NCBI RefSeq assembly: GCF_946478885.1
Contig: NZ_CAMLDX010000024.1
Location: 1 to 38,803 of the forward strand
Source of the DNA: an uncultured Bacillus sp.
GTDB lineage: Bacteria > Bacillota > Bacilli > Bacillales_B > DSM-18226
Length of the DNA stretch: 38,803 nucleotides
Direction: 5' to 3'
Part shown: piece after piece, positions 15,580 through 23,029 of the stretch
How the letters are laid out: every line of letters starts with the position of its first letter
Numbering within the stretch: position 1 is the first letter of the stretch
Notes under the pieces: model-generated
Database searches by the model: none
What the model was told of the DNA's origin: nothing
What the model saw: only the letters and a program-made list of their open reading frames with translations
Position numbers and translations under genes: made by a program

Positions 15580-16554
15580 TTAACACCCTTTTTCAATGAG
15601 TCTACAAACATATTGATGCAGTTTTCTGCCATCTTTTAAAATTCTTTTGATTTCTTTCCTTTCCAAGCGGGTAAGCGAATCGACATGTAAATAATGTGTA
15701 TCTTCATACGAATCAACCTGTGATAGTGACAAGCGGAAATCTAACAGTATGCGGAAATTTGTATGGATGGTCTGCCAATCACAATCGTATAAAGAAATAT
15801 GTGTTAATCGATCTATGCGTTCTAAAGTGGATGTTTCTTTAATGCCTTCTTTGATGGCAAGCAGTCGGATCGCATTGACGTATGGGATAAAGGCAGAATA
15901 TTTCAGATCAACGGTCCCACTGTGCGGTCCAATCTCTTGAACAATCAGCTGCCCTAGGGGACTAATAGCATTTTTGACATGCATCATACTCTCCATAAAC
16001 CTTTTTAGCAGCTGTGGATGGCTCTTTTGGTACCCAAAAATATAAGACTTCAACTCTTCTACAAATGTTTTGCGTCCAGTTAAACACCTGGCATCATAAA
16101 AGATCTGCAGATTTCGGATAGAATCCAGTTTTCTTTCTTCCATCCATAAAAACAACTGCTTCTTCCAATGTTCAAGCGATTTACACCACATAAGATTGGA
16201 GCTCATTACCTTTCCTTTGCAAAATGGGTAGCCAACAATATCCAACCCGTAGGATACTTCGCTGCCCAAATCTAAGAAGTAGTTTTCATATTCAGGGTTG
16301 GTCTGTTCAAATATCAATCCATGATCTTGGTCACTAATGAACCCCTGTTCAAATCGTCCCCCGCTTCCTGTCAAAGCAAAGCAATAAGAACAGGGTGGTT
16401 CCCCTCTATTCAATCGAACTACCGCTAATTGAAAAACCTGTTTCATTAACAAGTCATGGAATTCATTTAGTGTATAGGTATCTGACAAGAATTCTGAAAT
16501 ATGTTCATCCTTCCACTTTCTTATTGAATGATAGGATTCAAAACCATTTGCCAT
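15580..16554 (-). CDS. DUF294 GlnD-like nucleotidyltransferase
   Basis: The 324-residue protein carries a GlnD-type nucleotidyltransferase motif, TGSGGRFEQGFISDQDHGLI (Gly-Ser core and Asp-x-Asp metal ligands, about residues 63-82), followed by a helical C-terminal DUF294_C-type region. No CBS or cyclic-nucleotide-binding domains are present, unlike many relatives. It might modify a protein by uridylylation or adenylylation, but the target is unknown. It lies next to the ammonium transporter, and GlnD modifies PII proteins in proteobacteria; that is suggestive only, as no PII gene is visible. The ATG has AAGGATG upstream. Confidence 0.75.
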   Translation of the reverse strand: MANGFESYHSIRKWKDEHISEFLSDTYTLNEFHDLLMKQVFQLAVVRLNRGEPPCSYCFALTGSGGRFEQGFISDQDHGLIFEQTNPEYENYFLDLGSEVSYGLDIVGYPFCKGKVMSSNLMWCKSLEHWKKQLFLWMEERKLDSIRNLQIFYDARCLTGRKTFVEELKSYIFGYQKSHPQLLKRFMESMMHVKNAISPLGQLIVQEIGPHSGTVDLKYSAFIPYVNAIRLLAIKEGIKETSTLERIDRLTHISLYDCDWQTIHTNFRILLDFRLSLSQVDSYEDTHYLHVDSLTRLERKEIKRILKDGRKLHQYVCRLIEKGC

Positions 16555-16579
16555 GGCTACACATCCTTATTGAATTGTT

Positions 16580-16616
16580 AAAAAACAAAAGTCTCCGTTT
16601 CGAGCAGAGACTTTTG
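16580..16616 (-). terminator. Intrinsic terminator after amt, in the leader of the next operon
   Basis: A 10-bp perfect stem CAAAAGTCTC/GAGACTTTTG (16586-16595 with 16607-16616) is followed on the minus strand by six T. It lies about 70 bases after the amt stop and 26 bases before the nucleotidyltransferase start. Confidence 0.85.
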
Positions 16617-16631
16617 CTTCATGGTTTATTC

Positions 16632-16660
16632 ATTGTATCACGATAAGATTCCGGATGAAA
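16632..16660 (-). promoter_or_regulatory. SigA-like promoter upstream of the nucleotidyltransferase gene
   Basis: Minus strand: -35 TTTCAT (16655-16660), 17-base spacer, -10 TACAAT (16632-16637). It sits before the terminator hairpin, so its transcript would pass through the hairpin before reaching the gene. Confidence 0.45.
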
Positions 16661-16684
16661 TAACGGGGGATATTCACTGTCCTG

Positions 16685-17944
16685 TCAGGCTTCCAATTTT
16701 GAATGGTCGGCTAAATGCTCGGGATAGCCGTAGCTACCGTGCTCACTCATGTCCAAACCCATAATTTCTTCCTCCTCCGTCACGCGGATACCGGCTAATT
16801 TCTTCATTATGAACAGGATTGCATACGATACAATAAATGCAAATAGTCCGCAGGACACAACCCCCATCAACTGTACGCCTAATTGTGTGAAACCACCGCC
16901 GTAGAATAAACCTGCCTGCCCGACCGATGCAAGCTCTGGAGTTGCAAAGAAACCCGTTGATAACGTCCCCCATACTCCTGCAGTACCATGAACGGATAAA
17001 GCAAAAATAGGATCATCAATTTTTCTCTTTTCAAAGAATCGTACACTGTAGAAAACTAAAAGTCCTGCAATAAAGCCAATGACTGCAGCTGCCCATGTAT
17101 CAACAAAAGCACATGATGCTGTGATAGCTACAAGCCCTGCTAAAGCCCCGTTTAAAATCGTTACAATATCTGATTTTCCGAGAATCATCCAAGAAATTAA
17201 TGTCGCAGCAACCGCACCTGCAGCAGCAGCAATATTCGTATTGAGAGCCACAAAACCAAAAAATCCTTCATCAACGGTTAACGTGCTGCCAGCATTGAAA
17301 CCAAACCAGCCTACCCAAAGGATTAATACCGCTAATGCAGTATAAACCTGGTTATGCCCGGCAATATTATTAGCAGAACCGTCTTTATTATATTTTCCAA
17401 TTCTAGGTCTTAATAGAATCGTAGCCGCCAAAGCTGCCATCGCTCCTGTCAGGTGGACAACGGTTGAACCAGCAAAGTCCTGTTTCCCATGTGCAGCAAG
17501 CCAGCCGCCACCCCACACCCAGTGGGCTATAACGGGATAGACAATCATTCCAAAAAGAATGGTAAAGACAACGTACGCGGAGAATTTTGCGCGTTCCGCA
17601 AATCCTCCTAAAGCGATCGTAATAGAAATTCCGGCAAATGCCAATTGAAAGACAAAGAACACAGGAGTAGATAGACTGGCATCTTCAATTTGTGCTCCGG
17701 AATAAAAAAAGTCACTCATCCCGATGAAAAAATTGGCATCACTTCCGAAAATAAATCCATATCCAACTGCCCAGAATACTAATGACGCTAAACCAAACGT
17801 AAAAATTGTTTTACCGGCAATATGCCCAGCGTTCTTCATTCTTGTTGAACCAGCCTCAAGTAATATAAATCCGGCAATCATAAAAATTACTAAGATTGCT
17901 GAAACCATAACCCATAAACTGTTCATTAAAAGTATTGGATCCAT
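16685..17944 (-). CDS. amtB: Ammonium transporter (Amt/NrgA family)
   Basis: The 419-residue protein has the eleven-helix Amt pattern, with the family segment DFAGSTVVHLTGA containing the first pore histidine and SVHGTAGVWGTLS containing the second. It imports ammonium across the cytoplasmic membrane. The C-terminal tail, which contacts PII proteins in relatives, is short and charged. Unlike nrgA in Bacillus subtilis, no glnK/nrgB follows. A perfect TnrA/GlnR box lies 47 bases upstream of the start codon, with AAAGGGAG as ribosome site, so nitrogen-limited induction is expected. Confidence 0.92.
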   Translation of the reverse strand: MDPILLMNSLWVMVSAILVIFMIAGFILLEAGSTRMKNAGHIAGKTIFTFGLASLVFWAVGYGFIFGSDANFFIGMSDFFYSGAQIEDASLSTPVFFVFQLAFAGISITIALGGFAERAKFSAYVVFTILFGMIVYPVIAHWVWGGGWLAAHGKQDFAGSTVVHLTGAMAALAATILLRPRIGKYNKDGSANNIAGHNQVYTALAVLILWVGWFGFNAGSTLTVDEGFFGFVALNTNIAAAAGAVAATLISWMILGKSDIVTILNGALAGLVAITASCAFVDTWAAAVIGFIAGLLVFYSVRFFEKRKIDDPIFALSVHGTAGVWGTLSTGFFATPELASVGQAGLFYGGGFTQLGVQLMGVVSCGLFAFIVSYAILFIMKKLAGIRVTEEEEIMGLDMSEHGSYGYPEHLADHSKLEA

Positions 17945-17990
17945 TTTCCTACTCCCTTTCCAAAATACGTAATATTAATCACTATTTTTA

Positions 17991-18007
17991 TGTTATATTT
18001 TCTAACA
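17991..18007. promoter_or_regulatory. Perfect TnrA/GlnR box upstream of amt
   Basis: TGTTATATTTTCTAACA matches the 17-base consensus TGTNANAWWWTNTNACA at every defined position. It lies immediately upstream of amt. Confidence 0.88.
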
Positions 18008-18025
18008 TATTTTTGATATTTTTTA

Positions 18026-18053
18026 TTTTTAACTAAAAACCGCTCGATGTCAA
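18026..18053 (-). promoter_or_regulatory. Possible distal promoter of amt
   Basis: Minus strand: consensus -35 TTGACA (18048-18053) with a weak -10 TAAAAA 16 bases on (18026-18031). It lies between the two TnrA-like boxes. Confidence 0.35.
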
Positions 18054-18070
18054 TACCTATTTTTATGATA

Positions 18071-18087
18071 TGTAAATAAATATAACA
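18071..18087. promoter_or_regulatory. Second TnrA/GlnR-like box
   Basis: TGTAAATAAATATAACA matches the TnrA/GlnR consensus with one mismatch at position 7. It lies 80 bases upstream of the first box, centre to centre. Confidence 0.6.
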
Positions 18088-18133
18088 TTTATCGTTATAA
18101 AAACACACATAATTTTTGTTTCCACTTGGACAT

Positions 18134-18166
18134 AAAAAAAGCGTAAAAAGCATCATTGCTTTTTAC
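18134..18166 (-). terminator. Intrinsic terminator after the S66 peptidase-like gene
   Basis: A 10-bp stem GTAAAAAGCA/TGCTTTTTAC (18143-18152 with 18157-18166) is followed on the minus strand by GC and seven T. Confidence 0.8.
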
Positions 18167-18208
18167 ACTTTTATATAGTTTCCTTCTTATTCCAATTTCC
18201 GAATTGTT

Positions 18209-19198
18209 TCACATTTCCTGCTCATTTTGCTCAATTGTTAGAACTATGTTGCCCGGTTCAGCGGATATTTCTGCTTGAACACCAATCGGAAGGGTAGCCA
18301 TTGGATGTACATGACCAAAATTGACATTTGCTAAAATCGGCAACTGTGCAATTTCCTTCTTCGTCGAGATTATTCTACGTAAAGCCTGGTCGGTCATATT
18401 TGATTCCTTTTGAAAACGACCGATGACGATTGCTTGTATACTTTTTGCATCAGGCTGTTGCAACAGTGATTGTAAAGCACGATCAAAGGCCTGTGGATGA
18501 GATTCGCTGTCATCTTCAAGAAAAAGAATGGCATCTTGCAATGAAGGCATATATTCGGTTCCCTGCAGCAAATTGAAAGTGGTTAGATTTCCTCCCACCA
18601 CCCTGCCTTTTACCCTTCCTTCCTGCAAAACAAGGTAGCCGTCCTGTTTAATCCATTCCCGGTTCTCCTGGCCTTTATACCATGGATCATCGCTCCAATG
18701 GGTGGAAGGATCTACATCATATGGCGCATCATTAGTAACAGCATTCAAAAATAATTCAAGGGTATATTCCACTCCCTGCTTAACTCCAAAAGTGGAAAAG
18801 TGCGGACCTGCATAGGTCACTAACCCTGTTTTTTGATAAATAGCAAGATTTAAAGCGGTAACATCTCCATATCCACAAAAGATTTTAGGGTTTTTGCGAA
18901 TCAGTTCATAGTCAATCGCATTTAACAGCTGATTGGCATTGTAGCCACCTATTGCTGTCAAAATCCCTTTCACATTTGGATCCAAAAAAGCATCATGCAG
19001 ATCACGAACTCTTTCCTCAATTGAGGTGCTGTAAAATTCATCATGGTTAGATACGCTATTAGCATATGTCACACGAAACCCGAGCTGTTTCATCCTGTTC
19101 TCAGCTATTTCCAGCTGTTCCTCTTTTACGATGGCCATGCTGGCTGATGGAGCAATCACCCTTATTTCGTCTCCTGGTTTTAACCTATCGGCTATCAT
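18209..19198 (-). CDS. S66-family (LD-carboxypeptidase/MccF-like) protein, nucleophile Ser replaced
   Basis: The 329-residue protein has the S66 fold signature: GDEIRVIAPSAS at the start, AIGGYNANQLL, FLEDDSES with the expected catalytic Glu, and NFGHVHPMATLPIG with the expected His. At the position where the family has the nucleophile in GYSD, this protein has GYGD (Gly111, codon GGA). Active members hydrolyse LD-peptide bonds of the murein tetrapeptide or microcin-like nucleotide peptides. Without the Ser this one may be catalytically altered or inactive. The ATG at 19198 has AGGAGG upstream; the longer frame does not. It lies 72 bases behind the FAD dehydrogenase gene. Confidence 0.85.
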   Translation of the reverse strand: MIADRLKPGDEIRVIAPSASMAIVKEEQLEIAENRMKQLGFRVTYANSVSNHDEFYSTSIEERVRDLHDAFLDPNVKGILTAIGGYNANQLLNAIDYELIRKNPKIFCGYGDVTALNLAIYQKTGLVTYAGPHFSTFGVKQGVEYTLELFLNAVTNDAPYDVDPSTHWSDDPWYKGQENREWIKQDGYLVLQEGRVKGRVVGGNLTTFNLLQGTEYMPSLQDAILFLEDDSESHPQAFDRALQSLLQQPDAKSIQAIVIGRFQKESNMTDQALRRIISTKKEIAQLPILANVNFGHVHPMATLPIGVQAEISAEPGNIVLTIEQNEQEM

Positions 19199-19269
19199 AA
19201 TTTTCCTCCTCAGTATTGAAAATACCCGCAGCATCAAAGGGCCTGCCGGCAAAGACAGACCCCTCTCCA

Positions 19270-20739
19270 TTAGTTATCTATCGTTTCGTATTGGTTAACG
19301 GTTCCCTGTGCTTTTTCTACAATATTCCTTGCAATGCATACACCACAAGCACTGGCCTGTGCCAAACCACGCGTCACACCGGCACCGTCTCCTCCTACAT
19401 ATAACCCCTCAATTTCTGATTCGAAATGGCTGTTTAACTTTGGTCTTGCTGAATAAAATTTAGCTTCCACACCATAAAACAACGTATGTTCTGAAGCAAT
19501 TCCCGGTGTCACATGATTCAGAGCCTCTGTCATCTCAATTAAACTTTTCATAGTATTGTAAGGGAGAACTAAGCCCAAATCTCCTGGTACCGCTTCTTTT
19601 AAAGTAGGCTCCACAAATCCTTCTTTAATTCTTTTTTCAGTTGATCTTCTTCCTTTTAGGATATCGCCATATTTCTGCACAATAATTCCACCGTTCGATA
19701 GAGCATTTGCCAAACGAGAAATGGCATGAGCAAATTCATTCGGTTTATCAAAGGGTTCTGAAAATACGTGGGATACCAGCAAGGCAAAATTGGTATTTGA
19801 ACTTCCAAGCTTGGGATCGTTATAAGCATGTCCATTTGCAAGCATACTGCCGGAGTGATTTTCAACGACAACATGTCCAGAAGGATTACTGCAGAATGTC
19901 CGCACCCTAGTTCCGACAGAGGTATTAAATGTAAATTTGCCTTCGTAAAGATGTTCATTTATTTCTTCCATTACGATGTTCGATGTTTCTACCCGGACAC
20001 CTATATCCACTTGATTGTTAAACATGTGCAAACGGCGCTTCTTCAAAATATTTGACAGCCAGATCGATCCGTCACGTCCCGGAGCAATGACCACCTTGCC
20101 AGCTGTAACATGATCACCGGTTTTTAATGCCACACCGGTTACCCGATAGCCATCCGTTACTCGTTCTGTCAGTAGGTCTTCCACCTCTGTCTTGTATGAC
20201 ATGTCAATCTTATCTTTTAAGTATTCGTAAATACTTTTCATGATTTCTAGGTTTTGTTCTGTTCCGAGATGGCGTACGCGGGCGCGCAGCAACTTTAATC
20301 CTGCCGCATAACCTCTTCTTTCAATATCCCGAACCTTATCTGTCATCGGATCCGTAATTGTAGTATCAGCGCCGTGCTGTAAATTAATGTGGTCAACATA
20401 TTGAATTAAATCGACAACGGTTGAATTGGGAAGATAATCTGTCATCCAACCACCGAATTCGCTCGTAATATTAAACTTTCCATCAGAATAAGCCCCTGCA
20501 CCGCCAAATCCATTCGTGATCGAACAGGCTGGGAGACATCCGGCAAATTCCTTTCTCCCTGCTGCTGGCGGACATTTTTGAATTCGTTTTTCCAGGATCG
20601 GACAGTTACGTTTATATATGTCATGTCCCTTATCGATCAATAATACTTTTGCCTCCGGCATTTTCAGAGTTAATTCGTAGCAGGTAAAAATCCCTGCCGG
20701 ACCTGCTCCAACCACGATTACATCGTAACAGCTTTTCAT
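19270..20739 (-). CDS. FAD-dependent dehydrogenase (COG2509 type)
   Basis: The 489-residue protein begins with the dinucleotide-binding motif VIVVGAGPAGIFTCYEL and has the family's Cys-rich CPILEKRIQKCPPAAG and CLPACSITNGFGGAGA segments at about residues 45-85. The C-terminal GLYVGGDGAGVTRGLAQA closes the FAD site. The family is annotated only as FAD-dependent dehydrogenase; its substrate is unknown. I chose the ATG at 20739, preceded by GGAGG; a Met ten codons earlier lacks a site. Upstream lie a good SigA promoter and a PurR-like box pair. Confidence 0.82.
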   Translation of the reverse strand: MKSCYDVIVVGAGPAGIFTCYELTLKMPEAKVLLIDKGHDIYKRNCPILEKRIQKCPPAAGRKEFAGCLPACSITNGFGGAGAYSDGKFNITSEFGGWMTDYLPNSTVVDLIQYVDHINLQHGADTTITDPMTDKVRDIERRGYAAGLKLLRARVRHLGTEQNLEIMKSIYEYLKDKIDMSYKTEVEDLLTERVTDGYRVTGVALKTGDHVTAGKVVIAPGRDGSIWLSNILKKRRLHMFNNQVDIGVRVETSNIVMEEINEHLYEGKFTFNTSVGTRVRTFCSNPSGHVVVENHSGSMLANGHAYNDPKLGSSNTNFALLVSHVFSEPFDKPNEFAHAISRLANALSNGGIIVQKYGDILKGRRSTEKRIKEGFVEPTLKEAVPGDLGLVLPYNTMKSLIEMTEALNHVTPGIASEHTLFYGVEAKFYSARPKLNSHFESEIEGLYVGGDGAGVTRGLAQASACGVCIARNIVEKAQGTVNQYETIDN

Positions 20740-20787
20740 TTGTTGTTCCTCCAGGCGCGGTCTATTCATTTACTATTGCCATTTTTT

Positions 20788-20816
20788 ACTATAGCAAATA
20801 CAACAGCTTTCGTCAA
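20788..20816 (-). promoter_or_regulatory. SigA promoter of the FAD dehydrogenase gene
   Basis: Minus strand: -35 TTGACG (20811-20816), 17-base spacer, -10 TATAGT (20788-20793). Confidence 0.7.
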
Positions 20817-20823
20817 ATAAAAT

Positions 20824-20863
20824 ATACGAACTTTATTTTTAAAATTTTATTTATCGTTCGTAT
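20824..20863. promoter_or_regulatory. PurR-like PurBox pair
   Basis: ATACGAAC (20824-20831) and GTTCGTAT (20856-20863) form an inverted pair with 24 bases between them. As I recall it, the Bacillus subtilis purE control region has CGAAC and GTTCG with the same spacing. The pair lies directly upstream of the -35 of the FAD dehydrogenase promoter. Confidence 0.55.
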
Positions 20864-20910
20864 TTACGTTTATTTTATCATATTTCTTCTCTTTTATCTT
20901 GATTTTAATC

Positions 20911-20944
20911 AAAAAAAAGCAAAAAAACTGTCCAAAAGGACAGT
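20911..20944 (-). terminator. Intrinsic terminator of yjcZ
   Basis: A 7-bp stem ACTGTCC/GGACAGT (20927-20933 with 20938-20944), four-base loop, followed on the minus strand by long T-runs. Confidence 0.85.
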
Positions 20945-20967
20945 ATACAGATATCATTAATACATGA

Positions 20968-21120
20968 TTAATTATAGTAGCAGCTGGCACCAATAATAAT
21001 CAATAAAATGAACAACACAACTATCAAAGCAAAACAATTGTTGTAGCCACAGCCTCCTGTTACAGGGTAACCATACCCATAATGGCATGGATCGCAAGTA
21101 CCATATTGTCCGTAATACAT
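20968..21120 (-). CDS. YjcZ-family sporulation peptide
   Basis: A 50-residue peptide starts at the ATG at 21120, with AAGGAGGA as ribosome site. The N-terminal half is rich in Tyr, Gly and Cys ([14 protein letters not shown]) and the C-terminal half is one hydrophobic helix, [17 protein letters not shown], the hallmark of the YjcZ sporulation family. It has its own terminator. The gene would be made in the mother cell and its product is expected to associate with a membrane or the spore. The number of cysteines (five) is noteworthy for so small a peptide. Confidence 0.88.
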   Translation of the reverse strand: MYYGQYGTCDPCHYGYGYPVTGGCGYNNCFALIVVLFILLIIIGASCYYN

Positions 21121-21159
21121 TTCTTTTCCTCCTTCATGTCATTGGGTCATGTTCCTTAA

Positions 21160-21168
21160 TACTGTATG
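21160..21168 (-). promoter_or_regulatory. Sporulation-type -10 element of yjcZ
   Basis: CATACAGTA on the minus strand fits the SigK -10 pattern CATANNNTA and is close to the SigE -10. I could not place a convincing -35. It lies 40 bases before the start codon. Confidence 0.4.
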
Positions 21169-21251
21169 TTCTAGGTGCTTGACCTGACAGTGCATCTGCC
21201 TATTTTCCCTGCAAAAGCGAAGGAGGAAATTGGACAGCAGGTTTAATCCGT

Positions 21252-21285
21252 CAAAAAAAAGGAATGGCACATGACCGTTCCTTTT
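21252..21285 (-). terminator. Intrinsic terminator after msrB
   Basis: An 11-bp stem with one G-U pair (21257-21267 with 21275-21285) is followed on the minus strand by a T-run. Confidence 0.75.
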
Positions 21286-21298
21286 GCAGACATGAATC

Positions 21299-21727
21299 TT
21301 ATTCAAATAAATGAAGATACTCTTCGTATCCTTCCTCTTTCAGCTTCTCTCGAGGAATAAATTTAACGGAAGCTGAATTGATACAATAACGCAAATTAAA
21401 TGGCCCTGGACCATCATTAAAAACATGACCGAGATGTGAATTGGAGGTTTTGCTTCTTACTTCAGTACGAATCATCAAATGACTATAATCAGCTTTCTCA
21501 ATTATTTCATTCTCGTTCAGCGCCTGTGAAAAACTTGGCCAACCGCACCCTGCATCAAATTTTTCCTTTGAACTGAATAAAGGTTTCCCTGATACAATAT
21601 CAACGTAAATTCCATCACGGAATTCATTCCAATATTCATTGTGGAAGGGAGGCTCTGTAGCGTTATTTTGCGTCACTTCATATTGCATCTGTGTTAACTT
21701 TTTCTTTAATTCTGCTTTATTCACCAT
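21299..21727 (-). CDS. msrB: Peptide methionine (R)-S-oxide reductase
   Basis: The 142-residue protein reduces the R-sulfoxide of methionine. It has the family motifs [23 protein letters not shown] and the catalytic cysteine in RYCINSAS. The zinc-binding CxxC pairs of many MsrB proteins are absent, as in other Bacillus forms. The ATG at 21727 has TGGAGGA upstream and overlaps the end of msrA by 11 bases; the frame extending further upstream lies inside msrA and is not used. Confidence 0.93.
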   Translation of the reverse strand: MVNKAELKKKLTQMQYEVTQNNATEPPFHNEYWNEFRDGIYVDIVSGKPLFSSKEKFDAGCGWPSFSQALNENEIIEKADYSHLMIRTEVRSKTSNSHLGHVFNDGPGPFNLRYCINSASVKFIPREKLKEEGYEEYLHLFE

Positions 21728-22262
21728 TGCCCGTCCTCCAATGCTGTTCAATAAAGCTCTTCCTGCCAGATCCGATGTGATAACGTTCGTAGTGGACAGG
21801 ATTCTTCTTGTAATAATGTTGATGATATTCCTCTGCCTCATAGAAAATTCCCGCCGGAAGAATCTCGGTCACAATCGGTTTATGAAATTGATTAGTTGCT
21901 TCGAGTTCATGTTTTGACTTCTCTGCCACTTGTTTTTGCTTCTCGTTATGATAAAAAACAGCTGTCTGATAAGATTGTCCGCGGTCGTAAAACTGACCTC
22001 CTGGATCAGTCGGATCAATCTGCTGCCAGAAAATCTTCAGCAGTTTCTCATAAGAAAAGACAGCCGGATCGAATGTAATTTGTATCGCCTCATAATGCCC
22101 GGTATTGCCGGCGCACACTTCTTGATATGAGGGATTCTCTTTCGTGCCTCCGGTATATCCTGATACCACCTTTATAATCCCAGGCTGTTCATCAAAAGGT
22201 TTTACCATGCACCAGAAGCAGCCCCCTGCAAAGGTCGCCAATTCATAGTTTTCACCCTGCAT
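21717..22262 (-). CDS. msrA: Peptide methionine (S)-S-oxide reductase
   Basis: The 181-residue protein shows the active-site motif GGCFWC near residue 15, with C15 as nucleophile, and the downstream segments GYTGG and [12 protein letters not shown]. It reduces S-sulfoxides of free and protein-bound methionine. The ATG has AAAGGAG upstream, and a good SigA promoter lies about 80 bases further up. It is translationally coupled to msrB, a common arrangement for oxidative-damage repair. The cysteines expected for recycling in the C-terminal part are not evident. Confidence 0.93.
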   Translation of the reverse strand: MQGENYELATFAGGCFWCMVKPFDEQPGIIKVVSGYTGGTKENPSYQEVCAGNTGHYEAIQITFDPAVFSYEKLLKIFWQQIDPTDPGGQFYDRGQSYQTAVFYHNEKQKQVAEKSKHELEATNQFHKPIVTEILPAGIFYEAEEYHQHYYKKNPVHYERYHIGSGRKSFIEQHWRTGNGE

Positions 22263-22339
22263 GCTTTGTACTCCTTTCTTTTTTTGAGAATCACGGATTG
22301 ATCTTGACAGCTTTGGCTATCCATTCGTATGGGATCATT

Positions 22340-22368
22340 ACTATAATTTACACTATCTTTAATGTAAA
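22340..22368 (-). promoter_or_regulatory. SigA promoter of msrA-msrB
   Basis: Minus strand: -35 TTTACA (22363-22368), 17-base spacer, -10 TATAGT (22340-22345). Confidence 0.65.
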
Positions 22369-22384
22369 AATACAGCATTCTTTT

Positions 22385-22966
22385 TTATTCTACCGGTATT
22401 TCTAATAAAAATACGATTTTATCATTTTGCAGGTCAAACTCTTTTGCCTTTAGTCTGCTTTCATTATTTAGCTTAATATTATCCAAAGAAACATAAATCT
22501 TTTCTTCTTTCGGCTGTATCGTGATCCAATCTGGAAGCTGATAGCTTTCCTGCAGGACTTTTAATAATAGCGGAACTGACAGTTTCAATTTTCCCATAGA
22601 AAACTGTTCTTGCTCTAATACTAAATTTCCATTTTCCAATGCCGTTGGTTTAAAAGACAGCATCGTATTTACTACATGTCCGAAAATAGGAAGTTCTCCT
22701 GATAACACAACTTCATTTTTTTCTAAATAAACGTTATAGTCCAAGGCTCCTGTTAAATTCTTTTGTATATAGGAATTAATCAGCTTGTTGGCATCGTTAC
22801 GATTCGTATTAATCTCAAAAGTGACGCTGTTTTCTGTTTTTGGCTCCGGTTCCGGGATGGATTGATCTGCTCCCGGTAAATTAATTAACACAAGTACAAT
22901 GATCACAAATGTGATATTTAGGCCAAAAAGCAGAAAAAAGAGACGTTTCCAATGATGTTTTTGCAA
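22385..22966 (-). CDS. ypmS: YpmS-family membrane-anchored protein
   Basis: The 193-residue protein has one N-terminal membrane helix (about residues 9-29) with a basic start and an extracytoplasmic domain of mixed strands typical of YpmS/DUF2140. It begins with TTG preceded by AGGAGGAGG. Function is unknown. The order msrA, msrB, ypmS, ypmQ resembles Bacillus subtilis, but the lipase-like ypmR is not present between ypmS and ypmQ here. Confidence 0.78.
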   Translation of the reverse strand: MQKHHWKRLFFLLFGLNITFVIIVLVLINLPGADQSIPEPEPKTENSVTFEINTNRNDANKLINSYIQKNLTGALDYNVYLEKNEVVLSGELPIFGHVVNTMLSFKPTALENGNLVLEQEQFSMGKLKLSVPLLLKVLQESYQLPDWITIQPKEEKIYVSLDNIKLNNESRLKAKEFDLQNDKIVFLLEIPVE

Positions 22967-23003
22967 TGAAGCCTCCTCCTTTCGCCAGCAAAAGCACTGA
23001 GTG

Positions 23004-23029
23004 AAAAAAATAGACCTTAAAGGCCTATT
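23004..23029 (-). terminator. Intrinsic terminator between ypmQ and ypmS
   Basis: A 9-bp stem with one G-U pair (23009-23017 with 23021-23029) is followed on the minus strand by at least seven T. The ypmQ stop codon lies in the stem. Confidence 0.7.

Noticed and set aside
17926..18156. 76-codon minus-strand frame upstream of amt
   Set aside because: It covers the TnrA boxes, the terminator and the amt start, and encodes a low-complexity sequence.
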